Shown here piece after piece: positions 1 to 8,994 of a DNA stretch of 44,790 nt. A model generated the notes under the pieces. The model searched no databases and was not told where the DNA came from. It saw only the letters and a list, made by a program, of their open reading frames with translations. Numbering within the stretch: position 1 is the stretch's first letter; every line of letters starts with the position of its first letter. This DNA comes from Chrysochromulina tobinii (Eukaryota; Haptophyta; Prymnesiales; Chrysochromulinaceae), in assembly GCA_001275005.1 (NCBI GenBank), contig JWZX01002246.1:1-44790 (forward strand), given 5' to 3'. Both the position numbers and the translations under genes were made by a program.

Positions 1-804
1 GAGCTCAAAGACGCTTGCGTCGGCGCGCACGATCGGTGCGAGCTCGAGGGCGCCGAGCTCGAGCCGGATGGCGTCCTTGGAGCCACCCAGCTGCGCCTGG
101 CGCGCGCGCGTGAGCAGCTCGCTCGCCACGAGCGACACGACGAGGTTGCCGTACGACTTGCGCTCCTCGGAGATCAGCGAGATCTTGGTGCGCACCACGT
201 CGCCGCTGCCGCCCTTGGCGACGCTCTGCGCAAGGTGCTGCAGATTGATGAAGCCCTGCGCGAGCTCACGCTCGGGCACGCGCGGTCCCCGCCCCTTGAG
301 CAAAAAGTACACGTCGCTCTCCTGCTCTGGACCCTCGAGCGCACGCCGGAGGGTCTCAAGCTTGTCGCCATCGACGGTGAGCGTCTGCGAGAAGTTGAAG
401 TCGAGTTTGGGCGCCGTCTTGCACAGCGGCGGCGTGCGCAGCGGCGTGCCGCCGTCGAGGTCGAGCATATCGACCTCGACCCACACGTCGACGATCGCGC
501 CGTCGCCCACGAGCGCCTCAGAAGCTGTAAGCTCGCCCACGTCGATGCGGATCGCGTCCGACGAGGACACGGGGAACTGAATGCGCCGGAGCGGCTCGAC
601 GGCGATCAGGCTCACCTGGAGCGTCGCGGCCACGCCGCCCCCCTTGCGCTCGAGCTTGAGCGGTAGGTTGATTTGGTCCGTGCCTTGCTTCAGCATCGCC
701 TCGAGGTTGAGATAGCCCTCAGCGAGCTCACGATTCGCGCCCGAGGGCGTGCCGCTGCCCGCAGAGCACACCGAAGCCGACGGCGCCTTCAGCAGCGAAC
801 GATC
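1..804 (-). CDS. RPGRIP1-type C2-domain ciliary protein, partial
   Basis: The minus frame is open from 804 to the window edge, so the C-terminus is missing. The translation holds the tail of one C2 domain (RELAEGYLNLEAML), then a complete RPGRIP1_C-type C2 domain with VEVDMLDLDGGTPL, then LDFNFSQTLTVD, a FTVVSDP-like strand and RELAQGFINL, and the start of a third unit (KDAIRLELGALEL). RPGRIP1/RPGRIP1L proteins scaffold the ciliary transition zone. The frame closes upstream at a TGA (805-807). The first in-frame ATG is at 696 and would delete part of a C2 strand. An alternative is a tiny first exon (ATG TCG, 832-827) with a 40-nt GT-AG intron (826-787) that joins in frame; this is speculative. 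Family assignment is by motif recognition; the start is unresolved. Confidence 0.6.
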
Positions 805-842
805 TCATCAACGGGAGATCGCTTACCGACATCACCGCAAGA

Positions 843-2828
843 ATGAAAACAGCTGCGAGCGCGACGGTCCTCGTCATCGGCTCGGGTGCACGTGAGCACG
901 CCATCGCATCTGCACTCGCCCGCAGCCCGCGCAAGCCGTCGTTGCTCTGCTTTGGGTCGGCCAACAATCCTGGCATCCACGCCCTCTGCATGGACGACGG
1001 CTACATGGTGGGCAAGTTGACAGACGTGTCAGCAATTACGTTGTTTGCCCATCAGCGTGGTGCAACGCTCGCGATTTGCGGACCGGAGGCACCGCTCGCC
1101 GCGGGTGTGTCCGATGCCCTCCGCGCCGTTAAGGTTCCCGTCGTGGGCCCATCAGCGCACTTGGCACAGATCGAGAGCAGCAAGGGGTGGGCACTTGAGC
1201 TTCTGCAGCGTCATTGCGTCGCAGGCATCCCCAAGTTCCGCGAGTTCCTCTCCATGGATGGTGCACGCGAGTACCTCGAGGAGCTCGGCGAGGGAAATTA
1301 CGTCGTCAAGGCCGATGGGTTCTGCGGTGGTAAGGGTGTCAAGGTGGCTGGAGACCACCTGAGCTCAATTGACGAGGCGCTTGCGTACTGTGAGGAGTGC
1401 CTTCCACACTTCGTGCTGTGCGAGCGACTGCGTGGCGAGGAGTTTTCGGTTCTCTCTTTCACCGACGGCGAGACGCTCTCGCACATGCCCGCCGTGCAGG
1501 ACCACAAGCGCGCGTACGAGGGCGACCAAGGGCCCAACACGGGGGGCATGGGCACGTACACGTGCGAGGATCACCTGCTGCCTTTCCTCTCGCAGAAGGC
1601 GCTCGATGAAGCGCGCGCAATAAATGGAGCGTGCGTGCGCGCGCTGCGTTGCGAACTCGGCGAGCTCTACCGTGGCATCCTCTACGGTGGCTACATGCTC
1701 ACGCCCAAGGGTGTCATGCTCATCGAGTTCAACGCCCGCTTCGGCGACCCCGAGTGCATCAATTTGCTCGCGCTCCTCGACCATGAGCGCACCGATTTCC
1801 TTACGGTGTGCGAAGCGACTGCCAGCGGCGGGCTCGCACGCGTGCCCGTCCACTTCCAGCCACTCGCCTCGTGCTGCAAGTACGCATGCCCCGAGGGCTA
1901 TCCCGACACGCCGCTTAAGGGCTTCGAGGTGGACCTCAGCGGCCTCGAGTCGCCCGAATTCGCCTTCCTCGGTGCCATCGACCGCGACGCTGCGGGCACG
2001 CTGCGCGGCACCGGCTCGCGCGCCGTCGGAGTCGTCGCGCTCGCCGCCGACCTCAACTCGGCTGAAGCGCGGGCCGAGCGCGAGGTGAGCGCCGTCAAGG
2101 GGTCGCTCTTCCACCGGAGTGACATAGGCAAGGAGCCGCTCGTCGCCTCGCGCGTCAAGCGGATGCTCGAACTGCAGGCGGCGGCCGCCGCGGACGGAGC
2201 CCCTGGGGGGCGTGTCGTGCGCCTTGGTGTGCTAGGCTCCACGCGCGGATCGTCGCTGCAGCCAGTGCTGCGCGCGCTCGCCGCGGGTGTGCTTCGCCAC
2301 GTGACGATTAACCTCGTGCTCAGCAATAAGAAGGACGCTGGCATCCTGCGGCGCGCAGCGCTGCACGGCCTACCGCACGCCCATGTGCCCGTGAACGGCC
2401 GCAGCCGCGATGCGTACGACGCCGAGATCACGCAGCGGCTGGAGGAGGCTGGCTGTGATGCCGTCCTGTGCGTTGGATGGATGCGCATCCTCTCGGCGCC
2501 CTTTTGCATGCGCTGGCGTCAGCGCGCTCTCAACGTGCACCCGTCGCTGCTGCCCGCCTTCGCGGGCGGCATGGACCTCGAGGTGCACTCGGCCGTGCTC
2601 GCGGCCGGCGTGCCGGAGAGCGGCTGCACAGTGCACTTCATCGAGGAGGCGGTAGATGGCGGCCAGATCGTCGTTCAGAAGCGCTGCCCTGTGCTGCCCT
2701 TGGACACGCCCGAGAGCCTCAAGGCGCGCGTGCAGCCCCTCGAGGGCGTCGCCTTCCTCGAGGCGATTGGCATAGTGGCCGCCCAAGTGCGCGCAGCCGC
2801 CTGTTCTGACCCGCCTGCTCTGAGCTGA
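843..2828 (+). CDS. Bifunctional GARS-GART (PurD-PurN fusion) purine biosynthesis enzyme
   Basis: A 661-residue protein with two purine enzymes in one chain. Residues about 5-430 are phosphoribosylamine-glycine ligase (step 2): N-terminal VIGSGAREHA, the ATP-grasp segment VVKADGFCGGKGVKV, QDHKRAYEGDQGPNTGGMGTY, and the metal/ATP site IEFNARFGDPE. Residues about 457-655 are glycinamide ribonucleotide formyltransferase (step 3): GSTRGSSLQ, the catalytic NVHPSLLPAF (Asn and His) and VDGGQI (Asp). The two enzymes catalyse consecutive reactions through glycinamide ribonucleotide. Animal proteins place AIRS (PurM) between the two; here only a short Ala-rich linker is present and AIRS is absent. No targeting peptide is visible, so a cytosolic enzyme is expected. 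The ATG at 843 is chosen because the PurD domain begins nine residues later. It starts within about 40-150 nt of the divergent C2 gene. Confidence 0.93.
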   Translation: MKTAASATVLVIGSGAREHAIASALARSPRKPSLLCFGSANNPGIHALCMDDGYMVGKLTDVSAITLFAHQRGATLAICGPEAPLAAGVSDALRAVKVPVVGPSAHLAQIESSKGWALELLQRHCVAGIPKFREFLSMDGAREYLEELGEGNYVVKADGFCGGKGVKVAGDHLSSIDEALAYCEECLPHFVLCERLRGEEFSVLSFTDGETLSHMPAVQDHKRAYEGDQGPNTGGMGTYTCEDHLLPFLSQKALDEARAINGACVRALRCELGELYRGILYGGYMLTPKGVMLIEFNARFGDPECINLLALLDHERTDFLTVCEATASGGLARVPVHFQPLASCCKYACPEGYPDTPLKGFEVDLSGLESPEFAFLGAIDRDAAGTLRGTGSRAVGVVALAADLNSAEARAEREVSAVKGSLFHRSDIGKEPLVASRVKRMLELQAAAAADGAPGGRVVRLGVLGSTRGSSLQPVLRALAAGVLRHVTINLVLSNKKDAGILRRAALHGLPHAHVPVNGRSRDAYDAEITQRLEEAGCDAVLCVGWMRILSAPFCMRWRQRALNVHPSLLPAFAGGMDLEVHSAVLAAGVPESGCTVHFIEEAVDGGQIVVQKRCPVLPLDTPESLKARVQPLEGVAFLEAIGIVAAQVRAAACSDPPALS

Positions 2829-3330
2829 TCGGTCCCCCACGCTGGATTGTCGTGGTTGAATTGTCGTGGCTGACACGGCGCCGCGCTGTGCCGGCGGAGG
2901 CTGGAGGGGAGCTCCGCGCTGAGGCCCTGTGTGAGCAGCCCCACGAACATGGGAGCAAGGAACACGGGTGCAAATACAAGGAGAGATCTAGAGGGTAAGT
3001 TCAAGTTCAAGTTACTTCATAAACAACAGACAAGAACCTAACGGCTAGGGAATAAAGCCGAAGTATCTAGTATGGAGACTATGGCGGCGATGCCCGAGGT
3101 GTATGCCCTACGCCTGACCGGCCCCTACGTCGAATCAAATGTGCTCTCGTGTCTCGACACTCGAGGCTGGAGATGATGACACGCAACGGAAGGAGCACGA
3201 ACGGGAAGAGTCCAGAGAGGGTAATTCGTTCTCGAGCAAAAGAGTTTGAGGTTTCATTCGCCAGCATCTCGTTGTATCTTTCCGATCTCCGATGCTGCGG
3301 AGCGGCGCTCGATACCAAGCGGAGAAAAAA
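2829..3330. other. Intergenic region before enolase
   Basis: No convincing gene. It holds the 3' flank of the purine gene and the upstream region of enolase. A short AGTTCA microsatellite lies at 2997-3014. Open frames here are short and look like chance. Confidence 0.5.
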
Positions 3331-3402
3331 ATGCTCTACGTACTCACCGTTCTCGTCGTGATTCTGCAGACGGTGCAGAGCCTTCGGGCCGGGCCCATCT
3401 CC

Positions 3403-4810
3403 ATGAACGCCATCCAGAGCATCAAGGCGCGCCAGATCTATGTGCGCTGCGCCATCTGAAAGCCCCTCCCGATTGTTCTTTTCCGGGCATGCCCACAAGT
3501 CTCTGTGCATGTCCGTGTGCTCGCAGGACTCGCGCGGCAACCCGACGGTAGAAGTGGACATGGTCGTCGGTGGCGTGCTCTCGCGCGCGTCCGTGCCTTC
3601 CGGCGCCTCGACCGGTGCTTACGAGGCAGTGGAGCTTCGCGACGGTGGCGATCGTCACATGGGCAAGGGCGTGCTCACGGCAGTTGCCAACGTGAACAAC
3701 ATCCTTGCACCCAAGCTCATCGGCATGGACTGCAGGGACCAGACTAAACTCGACATGATGATGAACGAGATCGACGGCACTGCCAACAAAGGGAAGGTCG
3801 GCGCGAATGCCGTGCTTGGCATCTCTCTTGCCGCCTCCAAGGCTGGTGCGGCTGCCAAGGGTGTGCCTCTGTACCGTCACTTTGCCGACCTCGCGGGCAA
3901 TACTCAGCTGATGATGCCCGTGCCGTGCTTCAACGTCATCAACGGCGGCTCGCACGCGGGCAACAAGCTGCCTTTCCAGGAGTACTTCGTGATTCCGACC
4001 GGCGCAGAGACCTTCAAGGAGGGCATGCTCATCGGCACCGAGGTGTACCACAACCTTGCCAAGATCCTCAAGAAGAAGTTTGGCGGCGACGCGACGCTCA
4101 TCGGCGACGAGGGCGGCTTTGCTCCGCCGTGCGATTCGCGCTCGGGCATCGAGCTTGTGATGGAGGCGATTGAGAAGGCGGGCTACCTGGGCTCGTGCAA
4201 GGTGGGCCTGGATGTGGCCGCCTCCGAGTTCAAGGTCAAAGGCAGCCCGAACGGCAAGGATGCCAAGTACGACCTCGGCATGTGGGACACGGCCCCGCAG
4301 CAGATCTCGGGCTCTGAGCTGATGGAGTTCTACGGTGGGCTGATCCGCGACTTCCCGATCGTCACCATCGAGGACGGCTTCGACGAGGACGACTGGGAGA
4401 ACTGGTCAGAAATGGTCACCAAGTACGGCAAGGACGTGCAGATTGTGGGCGATGACCTCACCGTCACCAACCCGACGAAGATCAAGCGTGCCGTGGCCGA
4501 CAAGGCGTGCAACGCGCTGCTGCTCAAGGTCAACCAGATCGGTTCGATCACGGAGGCCATCCAGGCGGTCAAGGACTCCAAGAAGGCAGGCTGGGGCGTG
4601 ATGACGTCGCACCGCTCGGGTGAGACGGAGGACACGTACATCGCAGACCTTGCCGTTGGCCTGTGCACGGGCCAGATCAAGACGGGCGCGCCCTGCCGTT
4701 CGGAGCGCCTCTCAAAGTACAACCAGCTGCTGCGTATCGAGGAGGAGCTTGGCTCGTCTGCCCCGTACGCAGGCGCCAAGTTCCGCACGCCGCTGTGGAT
4801 GAACAAGTAA
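3403..4810 (+). CDS. ENO: Enolase (phosphopyruvate hydratase), one intron
   Basis: Spliced as 3403-3441 joined to 3527-4810, giving 440 residues. Exon 1 encodes [13 protein letters not shown] and exon 2 continues with [11 protein letters not shown], rebuilding the canonical enolase N-terminus. Enolase converts 2-phosphoglycerate to phosphoenolpyruvate in glycolysis and gluconeogenesis. Visible motifs are the mobile loop [18 protein letters not shown] (active-site His), GDEGGFAPP (catalytic Glu), the metal ligands in [11 protein letters not shown] and [10 protein letters not shown], the catalytic Lys in [11 protein letters not shown], and the signature [15 protein letters not shown]. Length fits the family. 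Two further in-frame ATGs lie upstream: 3331 would add a hydrophobic 24-residue leader (MLYVLTVLVVILQTVQ...), and 3292 adds more. The 3403 start matches cytosolic enolases; the longer form could be secretory or plastid-routed. Confidence 0.95.
3442..3526 (+). other. Intron of enolase (GT-AG, 85 nt)
   Basis: The donor is TAT|GTGCGC and the acceptor is GCTCGCAG|GAC. The intron contains an in-frame TGA (from 3457) relative to exon 1. Removing it joins the conserved IY and DSRGNP of the enolase N-terminus in phase 0, which is strong homology support. Confidence 0.9.
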
Positions 4811-5093
4811 GTCATCGTCATGACGAACTTGCAAGAGCCCGTTCGAAAGCATTCAACAGCACATGGCATCGATGGGTTTTTGCATGAGCATGGGGCGGTT
4901 CGGTGACCCCAGTCTCTACACGCGCACCGAACCGCTTGCATTGGGCCTTCTCGCCACTTCTGAAACTGTATTATGTGGTGGGTGTGCTATACGCGCGCGG
5001 TGTATAAGGTGGGTGCGTATGGCGAAGTGTGTATGAGGTTAAATGATTTTAGTGTCACGCATCGTACTGGCCCAGAATGCCTCGTCGGTTAAT

Positions 5094-5984
5094 CTAAAAC
5101 GGCAGCGCTCCTTTGACAGCCTCCGCAGCCTTCCGTGCAACCAAGCCGGTCAATTTGCTGGGCTGCTTCGCAAAGAAGTGCAATGTGCCCCAGACGCCTC
5201 CGAGCAGGGGATCTGGGATTGGTGGCGCGCGATTAACGGCCACATATTCGAGGATCAGCGCCCCGAGAGCCGCGAACACCAGAGCTGAAAAGAGACCAGC
5301 GAAGGTGTCCCCTCCACTGGCGCTGGCGCTCACATGGAGGAACGAGCTGGTATCAACTAACGTAGTCGGTGGCTCGGCAGCACTTGCTGCCGGCACCCCG
5401 ATAGGTGGTGACACAAACGAGGTCTGCTGGAGCCGTGATAGCTCCTCGCGCAGCTGATCGCGCAGCTGCTGCAGCTCATTGAGAGCGGCTTCAGGAGCAT
5501 CTTGTGGTGGCGACGAGGTGGGTGCCGGTGCTGGCGCGCTCTCCAAATATCGTCGGCCCTCGAGCTTCCATTCCTTTGGTAGCAAAGAGGTGGGGTGACG
5601 CAGCACATCGGCAAAGGGAAACGCGTCCATGGCCTCATCATTCATCAGTGGAGCGGCGGCAGAAGGCCTTGGTGATGGTCTTGCAGAGCATCCCTCTAAA
5701 TTGAACGGTGAACACGATAGGAGACCTACGTTCTGCAGCCCATAATATATATTATTCCCGGCGATGCCACCCAGTGAGGCACCCAGGATCCGGGCACCGA
5801 CTACTGTGTCGGGATCTGCTGCTTCAAAATCCAATTCCTTTGTGGGCGCGATTGGCGGCGTTCGTTTAAACGGATCCTCGGAAGCTAGCGCGCAAAGCCG
5901 TCTGCCTCGATTCTGAACGACCAAGGGGCTGAAGGCGAAGGCTTCCGCGCTTGCAACGAGAGCCCCGAAGACCAAGCGCCACAT
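5094..5984 (-). CDS. Hypothetical plastid-type membrane protein
   Basis: 296 residues from the ATG at 5984. The frame continues further upstream, but the sequence there is Arg/Cys-rich and not protein-like. The N-terminus MWRLVFGALVASAEAFAFSP reads as a signal peptide followed by an FAFSP stretch and a basic segment (QNRGRRL). This resembles the bipartite ASAFAP-type presequence of complex red plastids. A glycine-rich hydrophobic segment follows near residues 51-75. A short coiled coil (ELQQLRDQLREELSRLQQ) lies in the middle, and a clear membrane helix sits near residues 223-245 (AGLFSALVFAALGALILEYV). The C-terminal tail is basic. No known family is recognised. Location in a plastid membrane is inference from the presequence and helix. 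Confidence 0.65.
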   Translation of the reverse strand: MWRLVFGALVASAEAFAFSPLVVQNRGRRLCALASEDPFKRTPPIAPTKELDFEAADPDTVVGARILGASLGGIAGNNIYYGLQNVGLLSCSPFNLEGCSARPSPRPSAAAPLMNDEAMDAFPFADVLRHPTSLLPKEWKLEGRRYLESAPAPAPTSSPPQDAPEAALNELQQLRDQLREELSRLQQTSFVSPPIGVPAASAAEPPTTLVDTSSFLHVSASASGGDTFAGLFSALVFAALGALILEYVAVNRAPPIPDPLLGGVWGTLHFFAKQPSKLTGLVARKAAEAVKGALPF

Positions 5985-6492
5985 ATCGCGCGACGGACGT
6001 CGCCGCGGTGAGGAGAGATGTCTTTTCCAGGTTTTCGCCTCGGCTGTGAACACAATTTCATTCCACATGATACATCGATGACACCGCGGCCGGTGCCGAC
6101 AGGCGCATGCCGGGCAGCGACCAGCGTGGACACAACCGCGCGCGATGGGGATGGCCCAAGGCCGTAGTAGGCCGAAGCGCGCAAGGCGCATACGTGATAC
6201 AACCGCAAGGCGCAACAACGAACAAGTTGAAACTTCAAGCGAGACCGTCACCGTGGAGCGCGGAGCGGCGTGACCCGCAATCACACCTATATGTGTGTAC
6301 TCAAAAAGAGTCAAGATCGCTGATCGGTACTGAAATATGAATCTTACTAAAAACTCAAATCTTACTCAAAAATCTGGCATGACCGAGCGTCGGGCGGGGG
6401 TACTGTGCACGCATTGTGCACGCATTGTGCAGCGGTATAGTATCTAAGCGAGAAGCGGGTCGGAGAGGCGCTGAGAGCGCACAGACGGCAGC
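5985..6492. other. Intergenic region between two minus-strand genes
   Basis: This is the upstream region of the plastid-type protein and the 3' flank of the WD40 gene. It has an AT-richer stretch at 6335-6376 with a degenerate repeat of AATCTTACT, and a short tandem repeat (listed separately). No gene seen. Confidence 0.5.
6404..6430. repeat. Short tandem repeat, 11-nt unit
   Basis: About 2.5 copies of TGTGCACGCAT, just past the stop of the WD40 gene. The unit contains the palindrome TGTGCACA-like core. No function known. Confidence 0.8.
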
Positions 6493-8166
6493 TCAGCCTC
6501 CGAGGGGTTGCGTCAGGGGTTGCGGGACGAAGCTCTCGAGAGTGCTACCGCTGGTGAAGAGCAGCACCTCGGGCACGCCCCTGCTCGGCTGCGCCGGCAC
6601 CGCACACACGCCGCCGCCCTTTTCGACGACCTTTTTCATCCCGTCCATCTCCAGGTTGCACTCTGAGAGACGGCGCCCATCATCGAGCGAAAAGACGCTC
6701 AGCATCTGCGAGTGGCAGCCAAGTGCGCTCACCGCGCGACCACCGTGCGAGAAGCTCGGGGTGAAGATCTTGTCCGTGAATTGGCCATCTTTAGGCTTCG
6801 CGTGGCCGCGAAGGCGAAGTTGCGGCGCCGGCGGACGGCGCAGGTCGTGCACCAGTATCTCGGCGGGGTCGACGCTGAGCACGACGTGTTCCGAGAGCGG
6901 AGACCAGCGCACGCAATAGGCGATGCGGCCGTGCACGTCTGCCAAGGGAGACAAGACGGCCGCGCGGGCGTCTGCGCAGCGCGTATCAACGAGAACGACC
7001 TCGCCAGTATTCCCCGTGCAGGCAAGCATGTGGGCATCGCGCCATCGCGCGCACTTGACGACGCCGACATTGGGAAGGTAGGCGTGCGAGCATGTGAGCG
7101 ACGCCTCGCGCAGCAACGAGATGGCGACCGTTTTGTCCTTGGAGCTCGACAGCACTCGCCCGCCGCACTCGTGCATCGAAAAGATGCCACTGCTGTGTGG
7201 GCTGCATGTGGCGAGCTTGAGCGGCTCCTCATCGCGTCCCTTGATCTTGCGCAGGTCCCACAGCACGACTGTCGCATCATCCGATGCTGTCAGCATGAGA
7301 TTAGGATCATCGTCCCCGGCGGCCGCCGAGCAAAATTGCAGGTCAGCCACCCATTTGTTGTGCGCCTTGAAGCTCCAGAGGGGCTCGAGCGGCGGCGCCG
7401 ACGGGTCGTGGAGATGCGATGCACGGTAAAGGCTCACGTAGCCCTGGGAGCCAGCACAGCCCAGGAGCGGCCGAGCGCCCGCACTGACAGTCATCGAGTA
7501 GACGACTTTGCACTTGCCGGTAGTTATGGGCACTGCGCAGCGCCAGCCATGCAACATACCCGATTCGAATGACTCGCTCATCGGCGAACACTCCGGAACG
7601 GCGCTTGCGCCGGCAGCCTTATCGCACAAGTAGCGGAGCACAGAGGAGTCTGAGTAGGTGCCGTCGGCATCGTCGGCGTCGCTGCCGTCGCTGGCATCGT
7701 CGTCGTTGGCGTCCTGAGCGTCATCGTTAGCGCCACTCGCTTCGGAGCGCTTGACCATTGTGCCGCCCGGCGCTCGAGCTCGGAGTGTCCGAGAACTGGG
7801 CGGAGGCGGCGAAGCGGTCCGCCGCCGCTTGCTGACGCCGGTGGAATCGCGCCGCGGAGGCGGCGGCGCGAGCATCGGCTCGATCAGGCCGAGCGAGCGG
7901 AGCACTTCGTTGTTGCGCTCTATGTTGGCCTGGCGCTCAATCTCGTACGCGCTGAGGCCGCCATTGTGCTCCGCAGATGGCGGCGGAGCAGGAGGCGGCG
8001 CGTTTCGCGGCGGTGCAGGAGGCGGCGCGGGTTCAGGCGGCGCGGGTTGCGGCGGCGCAGGAAGCGGCGTGGGCTGGGGCGGCACACGTGACGGCGCGGG
8101 TTGCACACTGGAGAAGGTCAGTGTGCATTGCTTCAGCTTCGGCATAATTATTCCCGCCTTCTCCAT
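6493..8166 (-). CDS. WD40-repeat protein with disordered Pro-rich N-terminus
   Basis: 557 residues. The first ~180 are disordered: a short MPKLKQCTLTF segment, a proline/alanine-rich block, basic patches and an acidic Asp-rich stretch. The rest is a WD40 propeller, with unit endings such as DATVVLWDLRK, KDKTVAISL, TGEVVLVDTR and PAEILVHDLRR, and strands such as HNKWVADLQF. Such propellers are protein-interaction platforms, often substrate receptors of DDB1-CUL4 ligases or chromatin factors. The LWDLRK unit is compatible with a DWD box, but the exact subfamily is not recognised. The start is the first ATG (8166), 54 nt from the 79-bp direct repeat, so that repeat may lie in its promoter or 5' UTR. 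Confidence 0.85.
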   Translation of the reverse strand: MEKAGIIMPKLKQCTLTFSSVQPAPSRVPPQPTPLPAPPQPAPPEPAPPPAPPRNAPPPAPPPSAEHNGGLSAYEIERQANIERNNEVLRSLGLIEPMLAPPPPRRDSTGVSKRRRTASPPPPSSRTLRARAPGGTMVKRSEASGANDDAQDANDDDASDGSDADDADGTYSDSSVLRYLCDKAAGASAVPECSPMSESFESGMLHGWRCAVPITTGKCKVVYSMTVSAGARPLLGCAGSQGYVSLYRASHLHDPSAPPLEPLWSFKAHNKWVADLQFCSAAAGDDDPNLMLTASDDATVVLWDLRKIKGRDEEPLKLATCSPHSSGIFSMHECGGRVLSSSKDKTVAISLLREASLTCSHAYLPNVGVVKCARWRDAHMLACTGNTGEVVLVDTRCADARAAVLSPLADVHGRIAYCVRWSPLSEHVVLSVDPAEILVHDLRRPPAPQLRLRGHAKPKDGQFTDKIFTPSFSHGGRAVSALGCHSQMLSVFSLDDGRRLSECNLEMDGMKKVVEKGGGVCAVPAQPSRGVPEVLLFTSGSTLESFVPQPLTQPLGG

Positions 8167-8220
8167 TCATTCATGTTAATACACACAACACGTAATCACA
8201 ACACTCCAACACGCAAAGAC

Positions 8221-8299
8221 CAGTAAACCTGGTCGCGCGTTGAAACTGTGAATTGCAGATCATCAAAGCTACACAAGCAGCCTGGTGAGCGCGAAACCC
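8221..8299 (+). repeat. 79-bp direct repeat, copy 1
   Basis: Identical by eye to 8724-8802 and in the same orientation. It begins CAGTAAACCTGGTCGCG and ends GAGCGCGAAACCC. It lies immediately upstream of the WD40 gene start. The sequence diverges at both edges. Confidence 0.95.
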
Positions 8300-8348
8300 C
8301 GGTCCCTGCTAAAGCTAGACCAGGCTTACATCGCGGTGGGTGGGCGGG

Positions 8349-8693
8349 AACACTTAACTCTCGAAAGAGAGACCGACATCATGCGCGTCATTGCGCTGCG
8401 AATCTCCCCCAGAGATGCAGAGGTGCCTAGTAGCACTCTATCTGCCGACGAGATGCAGGGTGCCGAGTTCAGCACACGAATCACGATCTGCCTCGTCTAA
8501 ATCTCCCGTTGGGACTAAACCGGATGCGCATCGGATAGGTTCGAGAGCCCCCTTAGGCCTCGCTCTCCGAGCAGCAGATCTCCAGGTATGTATCCCCATG
8601 GTATGCCCAATACCCCAAACGGCAGGGAGACCTCTCCCCGCATACCCCTTCCCCCTGGCCGGGCGACTGTCTGTCTCTCTTCACACGTTGGTT
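8349..8693 (+). repeat. Inverted repeat, left arm (345 nt)
   Basis: It pairs with 8995-9332 on the opposite strand. The arms match except for one substitution (T at 8579 against A) and a 7-nt insertion in this arm near 8479-8485. Edges are sharp: the shared sequence starts AACACTTAACTCTC and ends CACACGTTGGTT. Near-identity implies recent origin or active homogenisation. It contains AG|GTATGT at about 8584, a perfect donor-like sequence. Confidence 0.95.
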
Positions 8694-8723
8694 CACGGCC
8701 GCTTAACCGTTGGGGTCAAGCGG

Positions 8724-8802
8724 CAGTAAACCTGGTCGCGCGTTGAAACTGTGAATTGCAGATCATCAAAGCTACACAAGCAGCCTGGTGAGCGCGAAAC
8801 CC
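8724..8802 (+). repeat. 79-bp direct repeat, copy 2
   Basis: Second copy of the 8221-8299 repeat, 503 nt downstream in the same orientation. It sits between the two arms of the inverted repeat. Confidence 0.95.
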
Positions 8803-8994
8803 AAGGATCGTCGATCCAGCCCAGCCCCGAAAAACCACGGTAGATGGGCGCCTACAGCTGTTGGAGCAGAGACGCTCGAAGCCGAGTAAGAGCCCGCGAC
8901 GGCGGCGAATTAGCCACGAAGCGGAGCGCCGCCCCCACGTACGCGTGGGGTTCGGTAACCTGCGGCACAACAGCCAGCGCCTCAGGCTGCACCT

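Noticed and set aside
1365-2114. A 249-codon minus-strand frame opposite GARS.
   Set aside because: A shadow frame of a clearly coding region; the His/Arg/Ala-rich composition is typical of antisense in GC-rich genes.
6590-8166. The MPKLKQCTLTF segment of the WD40 protein as a PCNA-binding PIP box.
   Set aside because: It has the Gln and Leu but lacks the paired aromatic residues, so the motif is not met.
8221-8299. TGTGAATTGCAGA inside the 79-bp repeat matches the 5.8S rRNA core.
   Set aside because: The match is only about 13 nt. The following 5.8S sequence is absent and there is no neighbouring 18S or 28S sequence.
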